Assembly: GCA_051745935.1 (NCBI GenBank)
Contig: JBNJEM010000044.1
Span: 1-23,205, forward strand
DNA: 23,205 bases
Origin: JBNJEM01 sp051745935
GTDB lineage: Bacteria > Planctomycetota > Planctomycetia > Pirellulales > Pirellulaceae
Direction: 5' to 3'
Shown here: positions 16,343 to 23,205 of the stretch, piece by piece
Layout of the letters: each line of letters starts with the position of its first letter
Numbering within the stretch: position 1 is the first letter of the stretch
The notes under the pieces: generated by a model
Told to the model about the DNA's origin: nothing
Databases searched by the model: none
Seen by the model: only the letters and a program-made list of their open reading frames with translations
Made by a program: the position numbers and the translations under genes

Positions 16343-19144
16343 ATGGCTCGACTACGGAAACTGATCCGCGCGGAGATTCGAAAACGGGCAAAGAATCCGA
16401 AGCCACGGGCTCAACCGATTGAAAAATTGACGGTGCGGCCCGGTCAGCAAAACGAAGCCCCTTGGCACAGTCTTTCCCTGGAAGAGACCTACGACCGCAC
16501 CTCGTCGGGCGAAAAGGGCCTCGGTCTCGACGAGATTTCGCGCCGCCTGGAGCAACATGGCCCGAATGCCATCCGCGCCGAGAGCGGCGCGAGCGTGGTT
16601 GGGGTATTGGCGCGTCAGATCCACAATCCGCTGATTTATCTGCTACTCGCCGCGGCGGGCATCTCGCTGTTGGGTGGGCACGTGATCGACGCGATTGTCA
16701 TCGGGGTCGTGGTGGCCCTGAACACGCTTATCGGGGCCGCCCAGGAGTGGAAGGCGGACAAGGCACTCGACGCCTTGCGCCAGATGGCCGCTCCCCGAGC
16801 GCGGGTGTTGCGCGGCGGGAAGGAGACCGAGGTGGACGCCGGGCGCATCGTCCCGGGCGATGTGCTTGTTTTGGAAACGGGCGACCGCGTCGCGGCCGAC
16901 GCGCGGGTGGTTGAGAGCACGGAACTTCACACCGACGAATCAGCTCTGACGGGCGAAAGCGAACCGGTGCACAAGGCGCCGGCCGTTCTCTCGGAATCGG
17001 CGCCGCTGGCTGACCGGCCCAACATGGTCTGGACGTCGACGGCGGTCACGGCCGGACGCGGCCGGGCGGTCGTGGTCGCCACCGGCATGGATACCGTCCT
17101 CGGCCGGATCGCCGGCGACGTGCGGGAAACCGAACGCGAACAGACGCCCCTGCAGAGGCGTTTGGCGCGGCTCGGAACGATGCTCGGTTTCGTCGGCATT
17201 GGGCTGGCGGGCGTGGTTTTCGTGTTAGGCCTGCTGCGCGGGTACGAATGGATCGAGATGATCCTTTTCTCCGTCGCGGTCGCGGTTTCGGCCATTCCCG
17301 AAGGCATGCCCGCCGTGATCAGCGTCACCCTCGCCCTCGGCGTGCAGCGCATGGCGAAGCGGCACGCCATCATACGCCGGCTTCCCGCCGTCGAAACGCT
17401 CGGATCCACCACGGTCGTCTGCTCCGACAAGACCGGAACCATCACCCGCAACGAGATGACCGCCACTCGCCTCTGGACGCTCAACGCCGCCTACGAGATC
17501 AGCGGATCGGGCTTCGCGCCCGAGGGGGAAATCCTACGCCAGAGCGGGGGCGAGGGCCTCTGTCCGGAGGCGCGGACGCTCCTGCGTCTGGGCGCGCTGG
17601 CCAATAACGCCGCGCTCGCCGAAGAGGACGGGAATTGGATGCTGCGAGGAACCCCGACCGACGGGGCCATCCTGGTCGCCGCCCGCAAGGCTGGCTTCTC
17701 CCCGAGAGCCCTTGCGGCGGAGCACGCGCGCCTGCACGAGATCCCCTTCTCCAGCGAGAATAAGTACATGGCCACGCTGCATCCCGACCCGGAGAGCGGC
17801 GGTCGCGTCCTCTACGTCAAGGGCGGCGCGGATCGCGTGCTCTCGTGCTGCAGCCACGCCATGGTGGACGGCAAGGTGGTGGAACTGACCGACGAGCTTC
17901 GCGGAAAGATCGAGGAGGCCAACGCCGCCTTCGGCGACGACGCCCTCCGGGTGTTGGCCGGGGCCCTGCGCCGCATGCCCGCCTCGACGGACACGGTGAC
18001 GAACGACGACGCGGAGCGGGAACTGGTCTTCGTCGGCCTGTGGGGGCTCGTGGATCCCGCGCGGCCCGAAGCCATTAAAGCCATCGCCCAGGCGGGGCAA
18101 GCGGGTATTCGCGTGGTGATGATCACCGGCGACCACGCCGCGACGGCCGCCGCCATCGCGGCTAAAGTCGGGATCACGCGGGGCGACAACCCCCGCGCCG
18201 TGACCGGAATCGAACTCGATGAGATGGACGACAAGCAACTGGGCCGGACGGTCGCCGAGGTCAACGTCTACGCGCGCGTTTCGCCCAGCCACAAGCTTCG
18301 CATTCTCCGAGCGCTCAAGGCGCAAGACCAGATCGTCGCCATGACGGGCGACGGCGTCAACGACGCCCCCGCGCTCAAGGGCGCCGACATCGGCGTGGCC
18401 ATGGGCGCGGCCGGCACCGAGGTCGCCAAGGAAGCGGCCGACATGGTGTTGACCGACGACAACTTCGCCACCATCGTCCATGCGGTCGAGGAAGGCCGGG
18501 CGATCTTCTCGAACCTGAGGCGAGTGGTCTTCTTCCTGATCACCACCAACCTCGGCGAGATTCTGACGCTCGTCGCCGCCCTGCTGATCGGATTGCCGCT
18601 GCCCCTGACGGCGGTGATGATTCTGTGGATCAACCTGGTGACCGACGGGGCGTGCACCATACCCCTGGGCATCGAGCCGAGGCACGGGGACGTGCTCAAA
18701 CAGCCCCCGCGCGCCCCCGGCAGTGGCGTGCTCAATTGGACACTGTTGCGACGGATGATGATTCTCGCGCCGGTGATGGCGCTCGGTACCCTGGGCCTAT
18801 TCGTGTATAACCTGCAGACCGGCACCGAGGCGCGCGCGATGACCGCGGCGTTCACCACGCTCGCGGCCTTCCAATGGTTCCACGCGCTCAATGCCCGCAC
18901 GTCGCGAAGCTCGGTCTTCTCCGTCGGCCTTTTCGGCAATCCCTGGATCTGGCTCGGAATCGGCGTCGCGGCCGTACTGCAGGTGCTCACGGTGCATACC
19001 ACATTCGGCCAGTCCGTCTTCAAAACCGTTCCCCTCACCGTTCTCGACTGGGTCACGATCCTCGCCGTCTCCGCCTCGATTCTCCTGCTCGACGAGATCC
19101 TGAAGCGATTCGGCGTGCACGGACGCGATCCCGCCAGCGCGTAA
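16343..19144 (+). CDS. P2-type cation-transporting ATPase (Ca2+-ATPase-like)
   Basis: A 933-residue P-type ATPase. Landmarks: an Arg/Lys-rich N-terminal tail, a cation-ATPase N-domain (LGLDEISRRLEQHGPNAI), TGES (203-206), PEGMPAV on M4 (Pro319), DKTGT with phosphorylated Asp362, KGGADRV in the nucleotide domain, MITGDH, and TGDGVNDAPA (668-677). The M4 PEG motif and ALGVQRMAKRHAIIRRLPAVETLGS place it with SERCA/PMCA-like P2 pumps, not MgtA/MgtB. M5 NLGEI and M6 NLVTDG keep the site-II type ligands; the M8 glutamate of SERCA (Glu908) is Gln in AFQWFHALN, as in one-calcium pumps. Substrate is probably Ca2+ or Mn2+. The ATG at 16343 has GGAGG five bases upstream. Codon use looks richer in G/C at third positions than its neighbours, hinting at transfer. 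Confidence 0.95.
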   Translation: MARLRKLIRAEIRKRAKNPKPRAQPIEKLTVRPGQQNEAPWHSLSLEETYDRTSSGEKGLGLDEISRRLEQHGPNAIRAESGASVVGVLARQIHNPLIYLLLAAAGISLLGGHVIDAIVIGVVVALNTLIGAAQEWKADKALDALRQMAAPRARVLRGGKETEVDAGRIVPGDVLVLETGDRVAADARVVESTELHTDESALTGESEPVHKAPAVLSESAPLADRPNMVWTSTAVTAGRGRAVVVATGMDTVLGRIAGDVRETEREQTPLQRRLARLGTMLGFVGIGLAGVVFVLGLLRGYEWIEMILFSVAVAVSAIPEGMPAVISVTLALGVQRMAKRHAIIRRLPAVETLGSTTVVCSDKTGTITRNEMTATRLWTLNAAYEISGSGFAPEGEILRQSGGEGLCPEARTLLRLGALANNAALAEEDGNWMLRGTPTDGAILVAARKAGFSPRALAAEHARLHEIPFSSENKYMATLHPDPESGGRVLYVKGGADRVLSCCSHAMVDGKVVELTDELRGKIEEANAAFGDDALRVLAGALRRMPASTDTVTNDDAERELVFVGLWGLVDPARPEAIKAIAQAGQAGIRVVMITGDHAATAAAIAAKVGITRGDNPRAVTGIELDEMDDKQLGRTVAEVNVYARVSPSHKLRILRALKAQDQIVAMTGDGVNDAPALKGADIGVAMGAAGTEVAKEAADMVLTDDNFATIVHAVEEGRAIFSNLRRVVFFLITTNLGEILTLVAALLIGLPLPLTAVMILWINLVTDGACTIPLGIEPRHGDVLKQPPRAPGSGVLNWTLLRRMMILAPVMALGTLGLFVYNLQTGTEARAMTAAFTTLAAFQWFHALNARTSRSSVFSVGLFGNPWIWLGIGVAAVLQVLTVHTTFGQSVFKTVPLTVLDWVTILAVSASILLLDEILKRFGVHGRDPASA

Positions 19145-19189
19145 CCACATGGCGGCCGGGCGGAGCGAGGCTGAGCTAGCTTGGCTTGG

Positions 19190-19477
19190 TCATGAGGACA
19201 GTTCCTGGATTTGAATGCCAAGCATCCGAACCCCCGCCGCGGAGCGCATTGAAATGGAAGCCGGAGGGGTTATCAGGCACTTGCCCTGGCCCAACGCGAA
19301 GTCCTGGTCATCCACCTTGATGTTCGCCTCTCCGTGAAGGACCAGGAAAACCACGTGAGATGCCATCTGGCACCCGGGTATCTCTCCGCCCGCCCCCAGC
19401 TCGATAATCCTCGCCTTGAACGCCTCGTCGGCATGGAAAACATTCCGGTCTCGCTCCTCGTAGCCACGCGCGTCCAT
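19190..19477 (-). CDS. Cupin-domain protein with atypical ligand residues
   Basis: A 95-residue single-domain cupin: ELGAGGEIPGCQMASHVVFLVLHGEANIKVDDQDFALGQGKCLITPPASISM follows the double-motif cupin pattern (quoted here as ELGAGGEIPG through LITPPASISM). The classic HxH of motif 1 is missing (Cys35 and His41 remain) and motif 2 has no His, so metal binding would need other ligands. It is the last gene of the ArsR operon and its stop lies 45 bases from the convergent ATPase stop. The ATG at 19477 has no ribosome binding site. An ATG at 19529 overlaps the preceding stop but is in another frame, so a frameshift near 19480 is possible. Confidence 0.7.
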   Translation of the reverse strand: MDARGYEERDRNVFHADEAFKARIIELGAGGEIPGCQMASHVVFLVLHGEANIKVDDQDFALGQGKCLITPPASISMRSAAGVRMLGIQIQELSS

Positions 19478-19525
19478 CGCCAATCACCAGGTCGGCACGT
19501 TGCTTCGTCAGGCCGCGTGCCTCGA

Positions 19526-19681
19526 TCATTCCTCTTCGGAAACTTGCTCGTCTTCCGAATCGCCCACGCAGGGATGCTCGGTCACGTCGCCGTGGCAGTG
19601 ACGAATCTGCTCCGGAGAACACTCCTCCGGCTTGCCTTCCAATTCTTCCGGTTTCTGGCAGCAGTTTTGGCATTCGTTCAT
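19526..19681 (-). CDS. 51-residue Cys/His-rich protein
   Basis: A very small acidic protein with six Cys and three His. The order is C-x2-C-C (4-8), ECSPEQIRHCHGDVTEHPC (20-38), then an acidic tail. The spacing suggests binding of a soft metal such as zinc, copper, arsenic or cadmium, or an iron-sulfur cluster. I recall similar peptides beside ArsR or CGGC genes in other bacteria, but there is no established function I can name. Its ATG overlaps the ArsR stop as ATGA (19681-19678), and GAGGGAAG lies just upstream, so it is translationally coupled to the regulator. Confidence 0.8.
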   Translation of the reverse strand: MNECQNCCQKPEELEGKPEECSPEQIRHCHGDVTEHPCVGDSEDEQVSEEE

Positions 19682-20010
19682 GGTTCTTCCCTCTTCTCGA
19701 AAGTCTTCAACCCAGATGAATCGGTCCCGTTCTCCGGAACCTCCAGCAGGTCCTCGAGGAGGACCCGGCACCTCGCCACGACGGCGCCGTTCAATCGGTA
19801 GTGCACGAAGTAACCCCGCTTTTCGGCCGTTACCCAGCCGGCGTCGCGGAGTATCCGGAGATGCTGGGACACCGCCCCTTGCGTGACGTCCAACCGAGCC
19901 GCCAAGGCATTGACGCACAGCGAGCGCCCCTTGAGCAGCTGAATGATCCGCACGCGCGTCCCCACCGATAGGACCTTCAGGATTCTCGCCAAGTCTTCAG
20001 GATCTGTCAT
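19678..20010 (-). CDS. ArsR/SmtB-family transcriptional repressor
   Basis: A 110-residue winged-helix regulator. LKVLSVGTRVRIIQLL opens the fold, DVTQGAVSQHLRILRDAGWV (41-60) is the recognition helix-turn-helix and AEKRGYFVHYRLN is the wing. The ArsR alpha-3 metal motif CVCDL is reduced to CVNAL with Cys32 only, and a second Cys81 lies in the last long helix. Any effector site is therefore not the classic ArsR CVC site. It heads a three-gene operon with the Cys-rich peptide and the cupin. A promoter with an overlapping inverted repeat lies directly upstream, which indicates autorepression. Confidence 0.93.
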   Translation of the reverse strand: MTDPEDLARILKVLSVGTRVRIIQLLKGRSLCVNALAARLDVTQGAVSQHLRILRDAGWVTAEKRGYFVHYRLNGAVVARCRVLLEDLLEVPENGTDSSGLKTFEKREEP

Positions 20011-20042
20011 CGCATGGGCTACCCGTCACCGCGGAAAGTGGC

Positions 20043-20064
20043 TTAGTATCTACTAATATACTAA
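20043..20064. promoter_or_regulatory. Candidate ArsR operator
   Basis: The inverted repeat TTAGTAT (20043-20049) / ATACTAA (20058-20064) with an eight-base centre is strikingly AT-rich in a GC-rich background and lies 33 bases upstream of the arsR start. It overlaps the -10 element, the usual arrangement for ArsR/SmtB repressors. Confidence 0.6.
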
Positions 20065-20082
20065 TTCGTCGCGGTTTGTCAA
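20055..20082 (-). promoter_or_regulatory. Sigma-70-like promoter of the arsR operon
   Basis: On the minus strand TTGACA (20082-20077) is a perfect -35 hexamer and TATATT (20060-20055) a five-of-six -10 hexamer, with a 16-base spacer. It points toward arsR and its -10 is inside the candidate operator. Confidence 0.6.
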
Positions 20083-20202
20083 GTGCTAGACCAGGATACA
20101 GGGAAATGGGAAATGGGGGGCGCGCTCAAAAGCCGAGACATGCTCCAGGCTGGCGTGGTGAGGAAAAACGCCAAGTCAGTGCGATTTATTCTGTCGCGCC
20201 CC

Positions 20203-20282
20203 GCGCGCTCCGCGGAGCCGTCTTCCAACCCTCACTGCTTGGAAGAGCCTTACTTCGGTTCGCCAAGAAGTCACAAAACATT
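20203..20282 (+). repeat. 80-bp dispersed repeat with coding-like divergence, copy 2
   Basis: It is the counterpart of 9511-9590. The same frame reads RAPRSRLPTLTAWKSLTSVR and continues without the stop codon of copy 1. The right end touches the stop codon of the ThDP enzyme (20283-20285), so the repeat fills the gap between that gene and the arsR regulatory region. The preceding bases 20090-20202 contain nothing I can identify. Confidence 0.75.
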
Positions 20283-22001
20283 TCATCCATTCCCTGCCGG
20301 AATTTCGCGGATGTATGGTCCCAGCACCATTTCGGCATAGGACGTTCCGGGACGCACGACCGGATAGAGAACCTCTTCGGTATCCGTCATTACTTCCAGA
20401 AGGCACGGGCCCCTGCCCTGCATGAACTCGCCGAGAGCACCGGGCAATTCCGTTCGACAAGTTACTCGTTTGGCCAATTGGAAGTGGCAGTGCTTCGCCA
20501 TTTCGGCGAAGTTGACGTCGCGCGTTCTCACCGTGGCCGAGTGCCTGCCGCCGTACGCCACGTCCTCCAGGTTCTTTACCATCCCGTCGCTCAGGTTATT
20601 GAGCAGGAGAATCTTGATGGGCAAGTTCCGCGTGCCGATGGTATACATTTCGCCCATGTTCATTCTGAAACTTCCGTCGCCGTCGACCACCACGATTCGC
20701 GAGCGCGGATTCGCGTAGTGGGCGCCCACTGCGGTCGGCATCCCGAATCCCATGGTGCCAAAACTGCCCGACGTCAAGAACGACTTCGGCCTTGTCATTC
20801 TCAGGTGCTGGGCCGCCAGGAGTTGGTGGTTTCCGACGCCGGTGGTAATGATCGTGTCGTCTCTGACGTACGTGTTGAGCAGATCGAGCACTTCCGCTTG
20901 CTGAACGCGCTCGCCGTCACGCCGATAATCGAGCGGCCAGGAGCGTTTCAATCTGGTGGCGTATTCGATCCACTCGTCGATGGCGATTGCGAGCTGGTTC
21001 CGTTGGGCGTAGCTCGTCAAATCGTCGAGAGCCGTAGCGGCGTCGCCGATAAACGAAAATTCCGGCTTGCGTTCCGTGCGGATCTGGTACACCTTCTCGG
21101 GATTGACGTCGATGTAGGCAATTCGGGCGTCGATGGCGAACCCGACCTTTTCCGCAACCCGGTCGTCCCAGCGTACGCCGATGGCGAAAAAGAAGTCGTT
21201 CTCCTGGATGATTTTGTTGGCGTACGGAGTACCGAACATCCCCAGGAGCCCGAGGGACGTGGGAGCGTTTTCGTCCACGACTCCTTTGGCCATCAACGTG
21301 TTTACGGAGGGGATATGGAACAGTGCATTGAACCGGCGAATTGCCCGGCTCCCGGCCCAGGAGTTGAGTCCCCCGCCCAAATACAACAAAGGGCGTTTCG
21401 CCGCCGCCAGCAATCGGAAGAAATGGTCGCATTGCTCGTCCGACAGGTGGCATTCGTCGCGGTAGGTGGTCCCAAAGCGGGCCAGATTGTCGCCAGCGTA
21501 CCGGTTGACGTTCTGCTGCAGGTTGATGGGCATGTCGATGACCACGGGGCCGGGCTTTCCTGACCGCGCGCGGAAGTAGGCGTCCTTGATCACCGCCTCG
21601 ATGTCCCGGATGCTGGTGACGGAAACCACATGCTTCGCCGTTTGGCCGAACACGGCGGCCACGTCGATGTGCTGGAAGGAGTCGGTGCCGATTTTGTGTT
21701 CCGGGACCTGTCCCGCGATGACGAGCAACGGGATACTGTCGGCGAACGAGTCGGCCACCGCCGTCAGCGTGTTGGTAATCGCCGGCCCGGAAGTGACCAT
21801 CGCGATGCCCACCCTATCGGTTGCGCGCGAATAGCCGGCCGCACTAAAGGCGGCCGATTGCTCGTTGGAGTTCACGATAATCTCGACGGCGCTTTGTCCC
21901 AACTCGTCGATGACCGGCAGAATCGCCGACCCGGTATAGCCAAATACGTGTTTCACGCCAAGATCTTCGAGGCTCTTGACGACGATGGTTGCGCCTTTCA
22001 T
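20283..22001 (-). CDS. Acetolactate synthase-like ThDP-dependent enzyme
   Basis: A 572-residue protein with the three domains of the acetohydroxyacid synthase group. The N-terminal pyrimidine-binding domain has GYTGSAILPVIDEL and catalytic Glu47 in NSNEQSAAFSAAGYSRAT. The central domain spans about 190-345. The C-terminal PP-binding domain has GTMGFGMPTAVGA and GDGSF (441-445) with the magnesium-site pair Asn468-Asn469 in LLLNNLSDGMVKN. The residues after that (LSDGMVKN) differ from typical IlvB (QYLGMVRQ), and no small subunit gene is nearby, so another 2-oxo acid carboligase or decarboxylase is possible. The ATG at 22001 has CAGGG six bases upstream. The methyltransferase gene lies 92 bases upstream on the same strand. 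Confidence 0.88.
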   Translation of the reverse strand: MKGATIVVKSLEDLGVKHVFGYTGSAILPVIDELGQSAVEIIVNSNEQSAAFSAAGYSRATDRVGIAMVTSGPAITNTLTAVADSFADSIPLLVIAGQVPEHKIGTDSFQHIDVAAVFGQTAKHVVSVTSIRDIEAVIKDAYFRARSGKPGPVVIDMPINLQQNVNRYAGDNLARFGTTYRDECHLSDEQCDHFFRLLAAAKRPLLYLGGGLNSWAGSRAIRRFNALFHIPSVNTLMAKGVVDENAPTSLGLLGMFGTPYANKIIQENDFFFAIGVRWDDRVAEKVGFAIDARIAYIDVNPEKVYQIRTERKPEFSFIGDAATALDDLTSYAQRNQLAIAIDEWIEYATRLKRSWPLDYRRDGERVQQAEVLDLLNTYVRDDTIITTGVGNHQLLAAQHLRMTRPKSFLTSGSFGTMGFGMPTAVGAHYANPRSRIVVVDGDGSFRMNMGEMYTIGTRNLPIKILLLNNLSDGMVKNLEDVAYGGRHSATVRTRDVNFAEMAKHCHFQLAKRVTCRTELPGALGEFMQGRGPCLLEVMTDTEEVLYPVVRPGTSYAEMVLGPYIREIPAGNG

Positions 22002-22093
22002 TGTTTACCCTGACCTGCTCTCGCTGTGTATTCGAGACTCTCGCGGTTCTTGTATCCTCATTCATCACCGGCTCTCGGCCCACCTTGAGCACA

Positions 22094-22741
22094 TCACTTA
22101 GCGAACGCGATGGCTACGAAGCCCGCGCCCTCAACAATGCCTTTCCGTGGGCGGCCTTCAACGGCTGGAAAGCCCGCGGGGGCGAAGAGGCAAGAGGAAG
22201 CTGCTTCCAGCTCAAATCCTTCACGCCTTGCCCAACTTAGCGATTCATCACACGTATGGAAAGTCGCCGCCGAATAGATCGGATGCCCCTTCGCGGCCTT
22301 TCGGGCGTAGTCCCGCCCCCACGCACTATCCGCCGGGATCATACCGACCACCAGACGGCCCCGGTCTTTCAGGACGCGATGACATTCCTTGAGCGATTTT
22401 TCCGGATCGGCAAGGAAGCACAGAGTCGTCGTCATTAGGACACCGTGGAAGTTCTTGTCCGGGCATGGCAGGCACTCGCCCACGCCGTCGGCCGTTCGAA
22501 TCCCCCGCCGATCGGCGAGCGCGCGCATCGACGCCGAGGGGTCTACTCCCTCTGCCACCCCCAGTGCGGCGGCGAACCGCCCCGTCCCCACGCCGACCTC
22601 CAACCATCGGCCAGGCGTCGACGCCATCAGGCTTCGCAAGCAATCGACTTCCCGTTCAAAGATGGTCCGCCCCTTTTCGGAATCGAACCATGCGTCGTAG
22701 TGCGCGGCTACTTCATCGAATGGCTTGTGGCTCTGTTTCAC
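22094..22741 (-). CDS. Class I SAM-dependent methyltransferase
   Basis: A 215-residue Methyltransf_11-type enzyme. It begins with FDEVAAHYDAWF, typical of this group. Motif I is LEVGVGTGRFAAAL, then GVDPSASMRALA (motif II), a motif III-like segment CLPCPDKNFHGVLMTTTLCF and ECHRVLKDRGRLVVGMI. The GTG at 22741 is preferred because the homologous part begins with it and GAGG lies about ten bases upstream; an upstream GTG at 22786 adds 15 unrelated residues. The substrate is unknown. It lies between the CGGC gene and the ThDP enzyme on the same strand and may be co-transcribed with both. Confidence 0.88.
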   Translation of the reverse strand: MKQSHKPFDEVAAHYDAWFDSEKGRTIFEREVDCLRSLMASTPGRWLEVGVGTGRFAAALGVAEGVDPSASMRALADRRGIRTADGVGECLPCPDKNFHGVLMTTTLCFLADPEKSLKECHRVLKDRGRLVVGMIPADSAWGRDYARKAAKGHPIYSAATFHTCDESLSWARREGFELEAASSCLFAPAGFPAVEGRPRKGIVEGAGFVAIAFAK

Positions 22742-22828
22742 GTCCCGTGTGCCTCGCAACGTCAGCACCTGCTCACGCCCGCACACTCACCGCGAGGCGG
22801 CGGTTACAGGTGCACTGTCCGGCAATTG

Positions 22829-23110
22829 TCAGTGCGTAAATTCGATAATCCGGATTTCGGAGCCGACCGCTTTCGCTACGGCATCCCGCATGTTGGCATA
22901 ATGCGGGCAGGGATAGCCAATCGGGTTCCCCTTCGAGATGCAAGAGGCGAAGACGATGGCCTTCGCGCTCCGTTGAACCATCATCTTCGCTCGCGCGATG
23001 GCCCGTTTTCCCGGGCACCCGCCGCAACTGACAAATCCGACAATCTCGACGGGGCCGGTGTCTTCGAAGGCGAGCTTTCCCCGCGACGCGACCTTGAAAT
23101 CCGGTGACAC
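22829..23110 (-). CDS. CGGC-domain protein, 5'-truncated
   Basis: The 93 codons encode a CGGC-domain (putative metal-binding) protein: DFKVASRGKLAFEDTGPVEI, then GFVSCGGCPGKRA with Cys29 and Cys32, FASCISKGNPIGYPCPH with Cys57 and Cys68, and the C-terminus RIIEFTH. Full-length relatives carry, as I recall, about 20-25 more N-terminal residues with further Cys before TTDFKV. Here those are missing. The frame begins at a GTG inside the 103-bp dispersed repeat, without a ribosome binding site, and farther 5' the frame meets a stop within the repeat. The gene is therefore probably a pseudogene cut by the repeat, or newly started from it. Confidence 0.75.
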   Translation of the reverse strand: MSPDFKVASRGKLAFEDTGPVEIVGFVSCGGCPGKRAIARAKMMVQRSAKAIVFASCISKGNPIGYPCPHYANMRDAVAKAVGSEIRIIEFTH

Positions 23111-23205
23111 TTTAGCCGTCTGAAGTAGAATCCTAGCTTCGTGATCACAAATCCCTTATGACGTACCCTGTTTAACCGCAAGGCCAGAGTCCGCTCGCCC
23201 GCGTG
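23103..23205 (+). repeat. 103-bp dispersed repeat, copy B
   Basis: It is the same sequence and orientation as 9370-9472 and runs to the window edge. Its left end coincides with the point at which the CGGC coding sequence loses similarity to its family. At the other locus an 80-bp repeat begins 38 bases beyond this one, so the same may follow just outside the window. Confidence 0.85.

Noticed and set aside
17534..18685. 383-codon minus-strand frame inside the P-type ATPase
   Set aside because: High third-position G/C of the ATPase leaves the antisense frame open. It is rich in Arg, Gly and His with no domain.
20076..21563. 495-codon plus-strand frame over the ThDP enzyme
   Set aside because: The minus strand encodes a clear ThDP enzyme with all motifs. 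The plus frame is a shadow, although it starts within repeat-rich DNA.
1..23205. tRNA, rRNA or riboswitch genes
   Set aside because: Reading both strands by eye I found no cloverleaf with a T-loop consensus and no known riboswitch core. A covariance-model search would be needed to be certain.

Overview
The window looks like a GC-rich bacterial chromosome segment, most likely from a planctomycete of the Pirellulales type. The grounds are the mix of genes (a SurA/PpiD-like membrane protein with a huge acidic linker, a degenerate RNase H-like protein, an OleA-like thiolase, a secreted alpha/beta hydrolase), the low gene density and the many structured or dispersed intergenic repeats. This is inferred from family recollection; no rRNA or tRNA gene is present to confirm it.

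Layout. 1-303: three 101-bp tandem repeats. 883-3936: single-pass SurA/PpiD-like protein. 4002-6233 (minus): glycogen branching enzyme GlgB, convergent with it. 6330-6559: a second tandem array (113-bp unit) whose hairpin loop matches the first array. 6647-8745 (minus): an RNase H-fold protein and a class I glutamine amidotransferase-fold protein, both lacking key catalytic residues. 8746-10150: a repeat-rich gene desert. 10151-12880: OleA-like 3-oxoacyl synthase, a small unknown protein and a Gfo/Idh/MocA oxidoreductase. 13021-13583 (minus): a tightly coupled pair of small unknown genes, one with a ParB-like DGNGR motif. 13584-14826: desert with a small ORF and a probable frameshifted relic. 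14827-16222: secreted esterase-like hydrolase and an MgtC-family membrane protein. 16343-19144: P2-type cation ATPase. 19190-20010 (minus): compact ArsR / Cys-rich 51-aa protein / cupin operon behind a recognisable promoter-operator. 20283-23110 (minus): acetolactate-synthase-like ThDP enzyme, SAM methyltransferase and a 5'-truncated CGGC-domain protein.

How the parts relate. The right third (16-23 kb) is themed on ions and thiols: MgtC, a cation ATPase, an ArsR regulator, a Cys/His-rich mini-protein, a cupin and a CGGC protein. It is punctuated by copies of two dispersed repeats. One (9370-9472, 23103-23205, with a short piece at 10014-10043 and a related motif near 16224) abuts and appears to truncate the CGGC gene. 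The other (9511-9590, 20203-20282) diverges mostly at synonymous positions of one reading frame, so it looks like a relic of a coding sequence rather than an arbitrary non-coding repeat.

The best candidates for something undescribed are the two-gene DGNGR module (13021-13583), the ArsR/Cys-rich/cupin operon (19190-20082), the stem-loop shared by two otherwise different tandem arrays, and the coding-like dispersed repeat.
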